DNA of 64,000 bases from Curtobacterium salicis (GCF_011759505.1 NZ_JAAOYO010000005.1:124001-188000); one strand, 5' to 3'. Positions 8,214-16,635 are shown, counted from the stretch's first letter. Numbers and translations: made by a program. Notes: generated from the letters alone by a model not told the origin.

Positions 8214-8349
8214 GGCTGCCTCCTGGCGTGGTGCTCGTGCTGCTGGTCGATCCGCCCGGTACGGAACTCCGGTGCGGGTGGGAGCGCGGGCAGACGACGG
8301 CGCACGTGCGGTTCGCGGACAGTCGCCGGCGTGCACGGCACGAGCGGGA

Positions 8350-9588
8350 TCACGCCGGACGAGCCTCCTGGACGGTCACCCGCCGGACGCTCGGCGTGAC
8401 CGCTGCCGCCACGGTGGCGACCACGACGAGCAGCGCGCAGCCGAGCAGGGTCGGCGTGGTGCCGACCGTGTGTGCGAGCGGGCCGACGAGCGCTTCGCCG
8501 AACGGCAAGGCGACGACCGACCCGACGGCGTCGTACGAGTAGACGCGGGCCAGGACGTCGCGCGGCACGTTCGTCTGCAGGGACTGGTCCCACGCGATCG
8601 AGAAGACCTCGATGGCGGCCCCCGCGACGGCGAACGACACGATCAGCGCCGGGACGGAGGGCCGCAGCGCCAGGGTCAGGACGGGCACCGCTGCGACGAC
8701 CATCAGGGCCACGCCGATCCCGAGAGCGTGCCGGGGGTGCCAGCGGAGCGCGACCACGGCGCCGACCGCGAGTCCGACCGACAGCGCGGCGACGACGAGA
8801 CCCCAGGCCGCACGGCCGAAGGACGCGTCCGCGACGACGGGCCCGAGCACCGCCGTCGCACCGACGAAGGCGGCGTTGAGCACGGCGAACTGCAGGACGA
8901 CGATCCAGACCCAGCGTCGGCCGACGAACTCACGCCAGCCCTCCCGGAGGTCCGCCACGACCGACGTCGGTTCCGATGCTCCGCCCCCCGTGGCCGTCCG
9001 CGGTAGTCGCATCCGCCCGAAGAGGACCCCGGCGAGCGCGAAGCCCACGGCATCGACGGCGAGTCCCCACCCCGGTCCGACCACGGCCACGAGTCCGGCC
9101 CCGGCCGAGGCGCCGAGGATGCTCCCGCCGTTGAGGCCGAGCCGGAGCAGGGCGTTCGCCGGCCGGAGCTGCGCTCCGGGCACCGTGTCCGGCACGAGCG
9201 CTCCCGCGGCGGGCAGGCTGACGGCCGCCACCGCTCCGTTCAGGACGCTCAGCACCACCAGCGACGGGATGCTCGCCGACCCGGTGATGACGAGTGCGGC
9301 CACGGCGCCCTGCGTGACGGCGGCCGCGCACGACGTCCCGACCAGGACCACGTCCCGCGGCAGCCGGTCGGCGATCACCCCGCCGAACAGCAGGACCGCG
9401 ACGTTCGCCACCGACCGGGACGCCACGACGAGGCCCAGGTCGGCGGCGGACCCGGTCAGGTCGAGCACCGCGAACGCCAGCGCGATCGGCGCGACGGCGT
9501 TGCCGAGGATGCTCGTCGTCCGCGCGGCCAGGAGCCACCGGAAGGGCGTGGACCGGAGCGGACCGAACCGGTCGACCGTGGTGCTCAC
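8350..9588 (-). CDS. major facilitator superfamily transporter (enterobactin-exporter-like)
   Basis: A 412-residue MFS protein with about 12 hydrophobic segments. It begins RSTPFRWLLAARTTSILGNAVAPIALAF and carries GVIADRLPRDVVLV (the MFS A-motif loop), typical of the MFS_3/EntS-like drug and siderophore exporters. Its GTG start overlaps the TGA of the upstream ArsR gene (GTGA), so the two are translationally coupled and the regulator controls the transporter. The export substrate cannot be read from sequence. Confidence 0.88.
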   Translation of the reverse strand: MSTTVDRFGPLRSTPFRWLLAARTTSILGNAVAPIALAFAVLDLTGSAADLGLVVASRSVANVAVLLFGGVIADRLPRDVVLVGTSCAAAVTQGAVAALVITGSASIPSLVVLSVLNGAVAAVSLPAAGALVPDTVPGAQLRPANALLRLGLNGGSILGASAGAGLVAVVGPGWGLAVDAVGFALAGVLFGRMRLPRTATGGGASEPTSVVADLREGWREFVGRRWVWIVVLQFAVLNAAFVGATAVLGPVVADASFGRAAWGLVVAALSVGLAVGAVVALRWHPRHALGIGVALMVVAAVPVLTLALRPSVPALIVSFAVAGAAIEVFSIAWDQSLQTNVPRDVLARVYSYDAVGSVVALPFGEALVGPLAHTVGTTPTLLGCALLVVVATVAAAVTPSVRRVTVQEARPA

Positions 9589-10112
9589 GAGCGGCGGAGC
9601 GGGAAGAGGGCGGCCGTGACGGACACCGGACGGGTGCCGGGTGTCCGCGGCGGACGGGCGGCAGCGTGCAGGATCGCGGATGCCTGCCCGATGTGCTGCA
9701 CCACACGGCGCCAGGTCTCCGGATCGACCCACAGCTCGGCGTCGGTCGAGACACCGGGACCGTCGGCCTGCTCGCGGGCGCGTCGGCGGAGCTCGTCGGC
9801 GACGGCGTCGAGGTACACGAGCCGGTCCTCGGCCGCGGCGGGGTCGAGCGGGTGGACCTCCTGGGCGTCGAACGGCTCCGAGGACGTCTCGTGCCGGTAG
9901 CGCTTGGCCTCGCCGCCCCGCAGCCGGACGACCTCGACCACGCGGACGAGCCCTGCCCGCTCGAGCACCCGGAGGTGGTAGCTCGCGGTCGCCTGGGACA
10001 GCCCGAGCTCGCGCCCGGCCTCGGCGGCACTCATCGCGACGCCCGTCAGCAGGGACAGCAGTCGTAGGCGGATGGGGTGCGCGGTCGCACGGAGCTCGTC
10101 GATGGTGGACAC
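9585..10112 (-). CDS. ArsR family winged-helix regulator
   Basis: A 175-residue regulator. An N-terminal winged helix spans about residues 5-75 (LRATAHPIRLRLLSLLTGV, MSAAEAGRELGLSQATASYHLRVLERAGLV). No ArsR metal-site CxC is seen, so the signal is probably not a thiophilic metal; the C-terminal half (EDRLVYLDAVADELRRRARE) is helical and of unknown role. The GTG start is six bases after CACGAT, giving a leaderless transcript, with TTGACG as -35 at 18 bases. A CAAAG/CTTTG dyad overlaps the -35, fitting autoregulation. It is coupled to the MFS gene that follows. Confidence 0.88.
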   Translation of the reverse strand: MSTIDELRATAHPIRLRLLSLLTGVAMSAAEAGRELGLSQATASYHLRVLERAGLVRVVEVVRLRGGEAKRYRHETSSEPFDAQEVHPLDPAAAEDRLVYLDAVADELRRRAREQADGPGVSTDAELWVDPETWRRVVQHIGQASAILHAAARPPRTPGTRPVSVTAALFPLRRS

Positions 10113-10145
10113 GGGGGCATCGTGACAGCCGGGCCGCCTCACCGT

Positions 10146-10159
10146 CAAAGGGCTCTTTG
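10146..10159. promoter_or_regulatory. probable ArsR operator
   Basis: CAAAG, GGCT, CTTTG form a short dyad that overlaps the -35 (TTGACG, 10143-10148 on the minus strand) of the arsR-MFS operon. It is the best operator candidate in the divergent arsR/permease region. Confidence 0.5.
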
Positions 10160-10206
10160 GGGGTCGAGGACCGACCCGGACGCGTCGGGGCCGTACAGTG
10201 CAACGC

Positions 10207-10230
10207 ATGAGCGGGCGGTGTCGGCGGTGA
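10207..10230 (+). CDS. seven-codon leader ORF upstream of the FetB-like permease
   Basis: A very short ORF (MSGRCRR) starts 7 bases after TACAGT (10194-10199), exactly where a leaderless transcript would begin. Its TGA overlaps a GTG of the permease frame as GTGA, so ribosomes could terminate and re-initiate. This is inference from position only. It may be an uncoding transcript start, or the true permease start may be further inside. Confidence 0.35.
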   Translation: MSGRCRR

Positions 10231-10967
10231 CCGGGGCGATGCTCCCGACCGTGTTCGGGGTCGTCGCACTCGTGGTCCTCGCGACGGCTGTCCTGCTCCT
10301 CGCGCGAGCAGCGTCTCCCTGGGCACCGGCTCTCGCTGTCGCTCGCGGTGCAGCACAGCTCGCCGTCATCAGCCTCGTCCTCGCCGGCGTGATCCGGTCG
10401 CCGTGGCTCATCGCGCTGGTGCTGACCGTCATGTTCACGGTCGCCGTCGTCACGGCGTCCCGGCGCCTCGGTGCGGTGCGCCGGATGGTGTTGCCCGTCG
10501 CCTCGTCGATGGCGGTCGGGATCACCGTCACGGGCCTGATCGTCTTCGGGACGGGTGCGATCGAGCCCAGTCCGCGGGACGCCCTCGCGGTCGGTGGCAT
10601 CGTGATCGGCAACGCCATGACGATCGCGAGCATCAGCGGCCGCCGCTTCGTGGAGCTCGCCGACGACCGGTGGGACGACGTCGAGGGCTGGCTCGCCCTC
10701 GGTGCGACACCCCGCCAGGCGACCGTGCAGCTCGTCCGGCGTGCGGTGAGCGCCGCGCTCGTGCCCACGGTCGACCAGACGAAGACGACGGGCTTGGTCA
10801 CACTGCCGGGAGCGTTCGTCGGTGCGGTCTTCGGCGGGCTGTCCCCGCTCGAGGCCGGACGGTTCCAGATCGTCGTCCTCGCGGCGATCATGGCTGCCGG
10901 CACGTGCACCGCGGTCCTGCTCACCCGGTGGTTGGCGCCGCTCCGGACACGGCCGCAGCTGCCGTGA
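10227..10967 (+). CDS. fetB: FetB-like (UPF0014) ABC transporter permease
   Basis: A 246-residue membrane protein of the UPF0014/FetB family, seven or so hydrophobic segments. In E. coli FetB works with the ATPase FetA as a putative iron exporter. Family signatures are GGIVIGNAMTIASISGRRF, EGWLALGATPRQATVQLVRR, ALVPTVDQTKTTGLVTLPGAF and GAVFGGLSPLEAGRFQIVVL. No fetA ATPase gene is next to it, which is unusual for the family. The GTG that overlaps the leader ORF stop was chosen; in-frame alternatives are a GTG at 10218 and an ATG at 10239. It ends 13 bases from the convergent response-regulator gene. Confidence 0.85.
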   Translation: MTGAMLPTVFGVVALVVLATAVLLLARAASPWAPALAVARGAAQLAVISLVLAGVIRSPWLIALVLTVMFTVAVVTASRRLGAVRRMVLPVASSMAVGITVTGLIVFGTGAIEPSPRDALAVGGIVIGNAMTIASISGRRFVELADDRWDDVEGWLALGATPRQATVQLVRRAVSAALVPTVDQTKTTGLVTLPGAFVGAVFGGLSPLEAGRFQIVVLAAIMAAGTCTAVLLTRWLAPLRTRPQLP

Positions 10968-10979
10968 CCGGGCCCTCGT

Positions 10980-11639
10980 TCAGGCGGGGGTGCCGAGGCG
11001 GTACCCGACGCCGCGGACGGTGCTGATCAGGTCGCGGTCGGTCTTCCGGCGGATGTAGTGGACGTAGGTGTCGACGGTGCCGAGCTGCTCGCCTCGTGCG
11101 AAGACGGCGGAGAGCAGGTGCTGCCGGGTGAAGGCCCTGGCCGGTTCGCTGGCGAGCAGACGCAGCATCGCCGTCTCCTTCTCCGTCAGCATCACCCGGC
11201 CCGTGTACGGCGAGGTGATGCTGCTGTCGTCAGGGAAGAATGACCATCCGCCGATCTCGATCCCCGGACCGGCACCGGAGTAGTCCCGCGTGAGCGCGCG
11301 GAGTCGGGCGGTCAGCTCGTCGAAGTCGAACGGTTTCACCAGGTAGTCGTTCGCGCCGGCGTCGAGACCCGAGACCCGGTCCCGGACTTCCCCGAGCGCG
11401 GTGAGCATCAGCACGGGGGTGCTGATGCGGCGCTGGCGGAGCGTCTCGACCACCTCGGTACCGTCGATGCCCGGCAGCCGGCGGTCGACCACCATCACGT
11501 CGAAGTACTGCGCGGCTGCGGCGAGCAGTGCGCTCTCGCCGTCGGCGCAGAGCGTCACGTCCCATTCCTCGCCCAGCACGTCGGCAACCAGCGGACCGAG
11601 CCGTGGATCGTCTTCGACGAGCAGCAGGCGGAGCGCCAT
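10980..11639 (-). CDS. OmpR/PhoB-type response regulator
   Basis: A 219-residue regulator. The receiver domain covers residues 1-115: acidic pair in LLLVEDDPRLG, phosphoacceptor Asp in VMVVDRRLPGIDG, Thr in VLMLTALGE and Lys in LVKPFDFDEL. The C-terminal winged helix has LTEKETAMLRLLASEPARAFTRQHLL and TVDTYVHYIRRK, ending STVRGVGYRL. The upstream kinase gene overlaps by one base (TGATG), so this is a coupled two-component pair. The probable target is the divergent DUF347-DedA-DUF347 operon. The signal is unknown. Confidence 0.93.
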   Translation of the reverse strand: MALRLLLVEDDPRLGPLVADVLGEEWDVTLCADGESALLAAAAQYFDVMVVDRRLPGIDGTEVVETLRQRRISTPVLMLTALGEVRDRVSGLDAGANDYLVKPFDFDELTARLRALTRDYSGAGPGIEIGGWSFFPDDSSITSPYTGRVMLTEKETAMLRLLASEPARAFTRQHLLSAVFARGEQLGTVDTYVHYIRRKTDRDLISTVRGVGYRLGTPA

Positions 11640-12727
11640 CAGCGGTCCTCCCGTTCGTGTCCCGGTCCGTCAGGCTGCACCACGGGGAGCCGTAGGGCGA
11701 ACACGGTGCCGTCGCTGCCGGTGCGCTCGACGGTGACGTCGCCGCCGGCACGGACGGCGATGTCACGCACCAGCGCGAGACCGATCCCGTAGCCGGTCCG
11801 CGTGCCCGCTGCGCCCGCAGTCGCGGTCGGGGTGCCGTGGGCGAACCGGTCGAACACCCGCGTCGGGGCGATCCCCGTGATGCCCGGCCCGTCGTCACCG
11901 ACACGGATCGTGACGGACGGGCCGTCCGCGCGCACCCGGACGGACACGTTCCCGTCCGGGCGCGTGTGACCGATCGCGTTGTCCGTCAGCGCCACCAGGC
12001 AACGCCGGAGTTGTGTCTCCGACACGGCCAGCACCGGCCCGGCCCGACCCGGCTCGGCCCGACCGACCGTGAGGTGCACCTGTCGTTCCGCGGCGAGGAC
12101 GGACATGTCGCGTTCGAGGGTGATCAGCGCCACATCGAGGTCGGCGACGCCGCCGGTCGCCTCGCTGCCGGCTGCGGCATCGAGGAGGTCGTTGACGATG
12201 TCGATCAGCACCCGGGTGTCGCCCTGCAACTCGTCGACGACGGCGCGACGGGCGTCGTCCGCCGGTGTCATCATCCGGAGACGCTGCACCCGGGCGTGCA
12301 GCACCGTCAGCGGTGTGCGGAGTTCGTGGCTGGCGTCAGCGACGAAGGTCCGCTGCATCCGCGCGGCTTCGGCGATCGGCAGCACCGCACGGCGTGCGAT
12401 CACCCACGCGGCGATGCCCGCGAGGGCGATGGCGAGTCCGCCGACGCCCAGGACCGCGATGCTGAGGTCGACGGTGTCGAGGGTGATGTGCACGTCGGTG
12501 GGACCGGGCGTCTCGTGCAGTTGCCCCGGCGTGAGCTGCCACAGGACGTACCCGACGACCAGCAGGACGATCGCGATCACCAGCGCGGCCGAGACGACGG
12601 CGACGCGGAGACCGATGCCGATCACGGACCGCCGGTACGCCAACCGGTCCGGGTCGCGTTCAGCGCCGGACCGGAACGACCACGACGTGGCCGAGTCGGC
12701 GATGGCAGACCACCACGATGACGACAC
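11639..12727 (-). CDS. sensor histidine kinase
   Basis: A 362-residue membrane kinase. Two membrane segments (about residues 38-60 and 90-112) enclose a short extracytoplasmic loop of about 30 residues (HETPGPTDVHITLDTVDL). HisKA has the phosphoacceptor in FVADASHELRTPLTVL. The ATPase domain shows N (LTDNAIGHT), G1 (VGDDGPGI) and G2 (GYGIGLALVRDI) boxes. The small sensor loop suggests sensing within or at the membrane. The GTG follows AAGGAG at ideal spacing, so the longer upstream frame is not used. It is translated in tandem with the response regulator. Confidence 0.92.
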   Translation of the reverse strand: MSSSWWSAIADSATSWSFRSGAERDPDRLAYRRSVIGIGLRVAVVSAALVIAIVLLVVGYVLWQLTPGQLHETPGPTDVHITLDTVDLSIAVLGVGGLAIALAGIAAWVIARRAVLPIAEAARMQRTFVADASHELRTPLTVLHARVQRLRMMTPADDARRAVVDELQGDTRVLIDIVNDLLDAAAGSEATGGVADLDVALITLERDMSVLAAERQVHLTVGRAEPGRAGPVLAVSETQLRRCLVALTDNAIGHTRPDGNVSVRVRADGPSVTIRVGDDGPGITGIAPTRVFDRFAHGTPTATAGAAGTRTGYGIGLALVRDIAVRAGGDVTVERTGSDGTVFALRLPVVQPDGPGHEREDR

Positions 12728-12857
12728 CTGTGCTCCTTCCCGGAAGCGACGCCGGAACACGTGGGGGGTGCGCGTTCCGACGTCGCCGTACGGGCACCGA
12801 TCCTGCCCTACCCGAGCAGCGCCGGCGCGTCGATCATCAGGGACGAGCACTCAGGAA

Positions 12858-12902
12858 CCACCAAGAATGCGCAGATCGTGCACGGAGCCCGTTTCTTGGT
12901 GG
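12858..12902. promoter_or_regulatory. 10-bp inverted repeat in the TCS/DUF347 divergent region
   Basis: CCACCAAGAA and TTCTTGGTGG are perfect inverted copies separated by 25 bases, between the sensor kinase gene and the DUF347 operon. The spacing suits a looped or double-site regulator target, such as the adjacent response regulator; an RNA hairpin in the operon leader is an alternative. Confidence 0.5.
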
Positions 12903-12985
12903 AGTCTTGCGGGCCTCTTCCTACCGTCGTGACATCGCCGGTCCCACGTTGCGCGGGATCGCCCACTTCCGACGAGGAGAACGTC

Positions 12986-13783
12986 ATGTCCCACTCGCCT
13001 GCGGCGCTGCTGCGGACCCGGACCCGCTCGAACAAGGTCCCGGACCCCACCGCGTCGTTCTGGATCATCAAGGTCCTCGCGACCACCGTCGGTGAGACCG
13101 CCGCGGACCTCCTCAGCGACACCGTCGGCCTCGGACTGCCCCTGACGACGGTGATCATGGCCATCGCGCTCGTGGTGTTCCTGGTGCTGCAGTTCCGTGC
13201 ACGCGCCTACCGGCCTCCGCTCTACTGGAGCACCGTGGTGCTGATCAGCATCGTCGGCACCTGCATCACCGACAACCTCACCGACGGCCTCGGCGTACCG
13301 CTGGTCCTCAGCACCACGGTCTTCGCCGGGGCGCTGGCAGTGGTGTTCCTCGTCTGGTTCCGGACGGAGGGGACCCTCTCGATCCACAGCATCGACACGC
13401 GCCGACGGGAGGCCTTCTACTGGCTGGCGATCCTGTTCACCTTCGCGCTCGGCACCGCCGCCGGCGACCTGATCGCGGAACAGACCGGTCTCGGGTACTT
13501 CCCGTCCCTGCTGCTGTTCGCCGCGGCGATCGCGCTGACGGCTGCCGTGTGGTTCCTCGGCCGCCGAGGCCCGGTCGTGTGCTTCTGGATCGCCTACATC
13601 CTCACGCGTCCGCTCGGCGCGTCCGCCGGTGACCTGCTCTCGTCTCCGGTGCACGACGGCGGACTCGGTGTCGGCACCATCACCACCAGCATCGTCTTCC
13701 TCGTCGTGATCACCGCGATCATCACCTGGCTCTCCCTCCGGCGCCGCGAGGACCCGGCGCTGCGGTCGCAACTGACCGTCTGA
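12986..13783 (+). CDS. DUF347 repeat membrane protein (COG4705), copy 1
   Basis: A 265-residue integral membrane protein with four DUF347 repeats. Each repeat pairs a motif such as DPTASFWIIKVLATTVGETAADLL, written here in part as SFWIIKVLATTVGETAAD, with two hydrophobic helices; later copies read FALGTAAGDLIAEQTGLGYF and ILTRPLGASAGDLLS. Conserved acidic residues inside hydrophobic helices suggest ion or small-solute handling, but the family has no established function. GAGGAG precedes the ATG. It is the first gene of an operon with a DedA protein and a second DUF347 protein of the same length, divergent from a two-component system. Confidence 0.88.
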   Translation: MSHSPAALLRTRTRSNKVPDPTASFWIIKVLATTVGETAADLLSDTVGLGLPLTTVIMAIALVVFLVLQFRARAYRPPLYWSTVVLISIVGTCITDNLTDGLGVPLVLSTTVFAGALAVVFLVWFRTEGTLSIHSIDTRRREAFYWLAILFTFALGTAAGDLIAEQTGLGYFPSLLLFAAAIALTAAVWFLGRRGPVVCFWIAYILTRPLGASAGDLLSSPVHDGGLGVGTITTSIVFLVVITAIITWLSLRRREDPALRSQLTV

Positions 13784-13820
13784 ACCCCGCCGCGCCCAGC
13801 CGACCCCCGAAGGACCTCTC

Positions 13821-14504
13821 GTGCTCACCACCGTCCCCCTCGCCGTGCACCTGCTCGACGCCGCGTCCGTGCTCCACGCGTTCGGCCCGTACGTCCTCGC
13901 CGGCGTCGCCGTCCTGATCTTCATCGAATCCGGCGTGCTCTTCCCGTTCCTGCCCGGCGACTCACTGCTCGTGACCGCCGCGATCACCAGCAGCGCACTC
14001 GGCATCACGCCGTGGCAGGTCGCCCTGGTCGCGTCCCTCGCCGCGATCGCCGGCGACCAGGTCGGCTACTGGCTCGGCAAACGCTTCGGCCGACGGCTGT
14101 TCCGCGACGAAGCACGGCTGCTCACCACCGCCCGACTCGGAGAAGCGGAAGCGTTCTTCACCCGCTGGGGCGGGCTCTCCCTCATCCTCGGCCGCTTCGT
14201 ACCGGTCGTCCGCACCTACGTGCCCCTCGCCGCCGGGACCGCACAGATGCACTACCGCCGGTTCCTGCTGTTCAACGTCACCGGCGCCGTCGCATGGGCG
14301 GCAGGCCTCACCGCCGTCGGTGTGCTCCTCGGCGGGATCCCGATCGTTGCCCACAACATCGACGTCCTGATGATCGTCATCATCGTCGTGTCGGTACTCC
14401 CGATCGTCATCGGTGCACTCCGCCGCCGAAGCCACGATCGGGCGGCGGCGGCGGACGAGCACCGCGCCCGGGAACCCCGGGAGACGCGGGAGCGGCAGCC
14501 GTGA
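13821..14504 (+). CDS. DedA family membrane protein
   Basis: A 227-residue DedA/VTT-domain protein, the family linked to lipid-carrier recycling and membrane-potential homeostasis. Diagnostic segments are VLIFIESGVLFPFLPGDS (re-entrant helix with Glu), GDQVGYWLGKRFGRRLF and LSLILGRFVPVVRTYVPLAAG (FxPxxR motif with the conserved Arg). Two terminal membrane helices follow and the C-terminus is a charged tail. GAAGGA precedes the GTG. Its TGA overlaps the GTG of the following gene (GTGA), so it is coupled to the second DUF347 protein. Confidence 0.92.
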   Translation: MLTTVPLAVHLLDAASVLHAFGPYVLAGVAVLIFIESGVLFPFLPGDSLLVTAAITSSALGITPWQVALVASLAAIAGDQVGYWLGKRFGRRLFRDEARLLTTARLGEAEAFFTRWGGLSLILGRFVPVVRTYVPLAAGTAQMHYRRFLLFNVTGAVAWAAGLTAVGVLLGGIPIVAHNIDVLMIVIIVVSVLPIVIGALRRRSHDRAAAADEHRAREPRETRERQP

Positions 14505-15298
14505 CGATCTCCGCGACCGGCCGGGCGAACCGTGTGCCCGACCCGACAACCTCGTTCTGGGTCGTCAAGGTGCTCACCACCGGCATGGGGGAAGCGCTCT
14601 CCGACTTCCTCGTCACCCGGTTCGACCCGGCACCGACCGTCCTCGTCACCGCGGCGCTCTTCGCGGCCGTCCTCGCCCTGCAGCTCGCGGCGACCCGGTA
14701 CGTCCCGTGGCTGTACTGGACGACGGTCTCGATGGTCGGTGTGTTCGGCACCATGGTCGCCGACGTCACCCACGTCGCCTTCGGGGTGCCGTACCTGGTG
14801 TCCGCACCCGTGTTCCTGCTCGCCCTGGTCGCGGTGTTCGTCCTGTGGCGTCGAACTGAGGGCACCCTCGACGTGCACGCGATCACCAGCCGGCGTCGGC
14901 ACTCCTGGTACTGGGCCGCCGTCATCGCGACATTCGCGACGGGGACGGCCGCCGGCGACCTGCTCGCGAGCACCTTCCACCTCGGCTACGCCCTCGCCGG
15001 CCTGGTCTTCGTCGCCCTGATGGCACTCGTCGTGGTCCTGCGGATGACGGTCGTGCTGGGGCCGGTCGCGGCGTTCTGGACGGCGTACGTCCTCACTCGC
15101 CCCGTCGGCGCCTCGTTCGCGGACTGGATCGCGGTCCCGCACAGCCGTGGCGGCCTCGGCGCCGGCACCGGCCTCGTCAGCGCGCTCCTCGCCGTGGTCA
15201 TCGCCACCGTCGTCGCCTGGACGTCCCAGTACCACCGCGTGACCCGGATCAGCGGTGTCCGCGACGGGGGGCGTGACGCAGCCGGGACCGGTACCTGA
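14501..15298 (+). CDS. DUF347 repeat membrane protein (COG4705), copy 2
   Basis: A 265-residue paralogue of the first gene of this operon, with the same architecture: SFWVVKVLTTGMGEALSDFL at the N-terminus, FGTMVADVTHVAFG, ATGTAAGDLLAS-like TFATGTAAGDLLASTFHLGY, and VLTRPVGASFADWI. The two copies are diverged, so the duplication is old or the two proteins form a hetero-oligomer. The GTG start overlaps the DedA stop codon, which implies coordinated production. The function is unknown. Confidence 0.88.
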   Translation: MTISATGRANRVPDPTTSFWVVKVLTTGMGEALSDFLVTRFDPAPTVLVTAALFAAVLALQLAATRYVPWLYWTTVSMVGVFGTMVADVTHVAFGVPYLVSAPVFLLALVAVFVLWRRTEGTLDVHAITSRRRHSWYWAAVIATFATGTAAGDLLASTFHLGYALAGLVFVALMALVVVLRMTVVLGPVAAFWTAYVLTRPVGASFADWIAVPHSRGGLGAGTGLVSALLAVVIATVVAWTSQYHRVTRISGVRDGGRDAAGTGT

Positions 15299-15358
15299 CC
15301 ACCGGTCGGGATCCGCACTCCAGCAGGTCGCACGCTCCCTCCTGCGTAGGCTCACCCC

Positions 15359-16558
15359 GTGACCACGGACACCACGGACGTCCTCGTCGTCGGCGGCGGA
15401 CCGGTCGGCCTGTTCCTCGGCGCGCTCCTCGCCGCCCGCGGCACGGCCGTGCAGGTCTGGGAGCGCCGGACCACCGAACCGGTCGGCTCCCGCGCGATCG
15501 GCATCCACCCACCGTCGCTCGACGCCTTCGCCGAGGTCGGCCTGGCCGGCCCCGTGCTCGAGGAGGCCGTCCTCGTCCGCACCGGTGTCGCCCGCAGCCG
15601 AGGCCGGGTCCTCGGAGCACTGTCGTTCGACCGGGCCTCGGACACCCACCCGTACGTGGCGACGTTGGACCAGCACCGCACCGAGACCCTGTTGCGCGAG
15701 CGACTGGACGCCGCCGCTCCCCACGCCTTCCGCACCGGGACCGCCCTGGTCGACCTGGCCCGGCACGCCGACCACGTCGACGCGACGGGCGCCGACCGGG
15801 ACGGCCGCACCGTCTCCGTCCGTGCCGCGTTCGTGGTCGGTGCCGACGGTGCCCGGAGCGTCGTCCGTGACCTGCTCGGCATCGGCACGACCGGCCGGGA
15901 CTACCCCGACCGCTACGTGATGGGCGACTTCGCCGACCCCGAGGACGCCGACGCCCGGGCGACCGCGCTCGTCGACGTCGGAGCGGGCGGCGTCGTGGAG
16001 TCGTTCCCCCTCCCCCACGGCCGTCGCCGCTACGTCGCCCTGCTGGCCGCCGACGACCCGCTCGTCGACGGGTCCGCGCCGGTGACCGCAGCCGACGCAC
16101 CGGAGGCGGGTCGTGCCTCCCGGCTGGCGGCGGTCGTCCGCGACCGGACCGGCGTCGCACCGGACCCGTCCACCTGCTCGATGCTCAGCGCGTTCCGGGT
16201 GCGTCGACGGACCGCGGAACGCGTCGGCGTGGGGCGGGTCGTCCTGGTCGGCGACGCGGCCCACGAGATCAGCCCGATCGGTGGGCAGGGCATGAACCTC
16301 GGCTGGTTGGACGCCGCGGACCTCGCACCGCTGCTCAGCGACGCCGTCCGGACCGGTGCGACCGGCCCGTGGCCGGCCTACGCGCGTCGCCGACAGGCCG
16401 CCGCCCGTCGTGCGGGTCGGCAGGCCGAGGCGAACATGGCCCTCGGCCGCGCCGTCCCCGAGGCGGTCGGCATCGGCCGGGAGGCGCTACTCCGGTCCGC
16501 CCTGGCCCTCCCGACCGCCGGTGCGCTCGCCCGGCTCTACGCGATGGCGTGGGCGTAG
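15359..16558 (+). CDS. FAD-dependent monooxygenase (PHBH fold)
   Basis: A 399-residue flavoprotein monooxygenase. The N-terminal FAD motif is VLVVGGGPVGLFLGALLAARG, read here as GGGPVGLFLG. The DG motif is FVVGADGARSVVRDLLGI and the second FAD motif is RVVLVGDAAHEISPIGGQG followed by MNLGWLDAADLA. It is shorter than aromatic hydroxylases with a thioredoxin-like C-terminal domain. Likely reactions are hydroxylation or epoxidation of an aromatic or polyketide-like substrate using NAD(P)H and O2; the substrate is unknown. TAGGCT lies six bases before the GTG, so the gene is probably leaderless and monocistronic. Confidence 0.88.
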   Translation: MTTDTTDVLVVGGGPVGLFLGALLAARGTAVQVWERRTTEPVGSRAIGIHPPSLDAFAEVGLAGPVLEEAVLVRTGVARSRGRVLGALSFDRASDTHPYVATLDQHRTETLLRERLDAAAPHAFRTGTALVDLARHADHVDATGADRDGRTVSVRAAFVVGADGARSVVRDLLGIGTTGRDYPDRYVMGDFADPEDADARATALVDVGAGGVVESFPLPHGRRRYVALLAADDPLVDGSAPVTAADAPEAGRASRLAAVVRDRTGVAPDPSTCSMLSAFRVRRRTAERVGVGRVVLVGDAAHEISPIGGQGMNLGWLDAADLAPLLSDAVRTGATGPWPAYARRRQAAARRAGRQAEANMALGRAVPEAVGIGREALLRSALALPTAGALARLYAMAWA

Positions 16559-16590
16559 CCGGAACCGCTCCCGGCGCTGCTCGGGCAGCT

Positions 16591-16635
16591 CAGGCTGCTC
16601 AGGCTGCTCAGGCTGCTCAGGCTGCTCAGGCTGCT
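16591..16635. repeat. 9-bp tandem repeat (CAGGCTGCT x5)
   Basis: Five exact head-to-tail copies of CAGGCTGCT lie between the monooxygenase stop and the stop codon of the convergent zinc-ribbon gene, whose TGA lies at the right edge of the array. It is a nonanucleotide microsatellite likely to vary in copy number. Confidence 0.9.
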
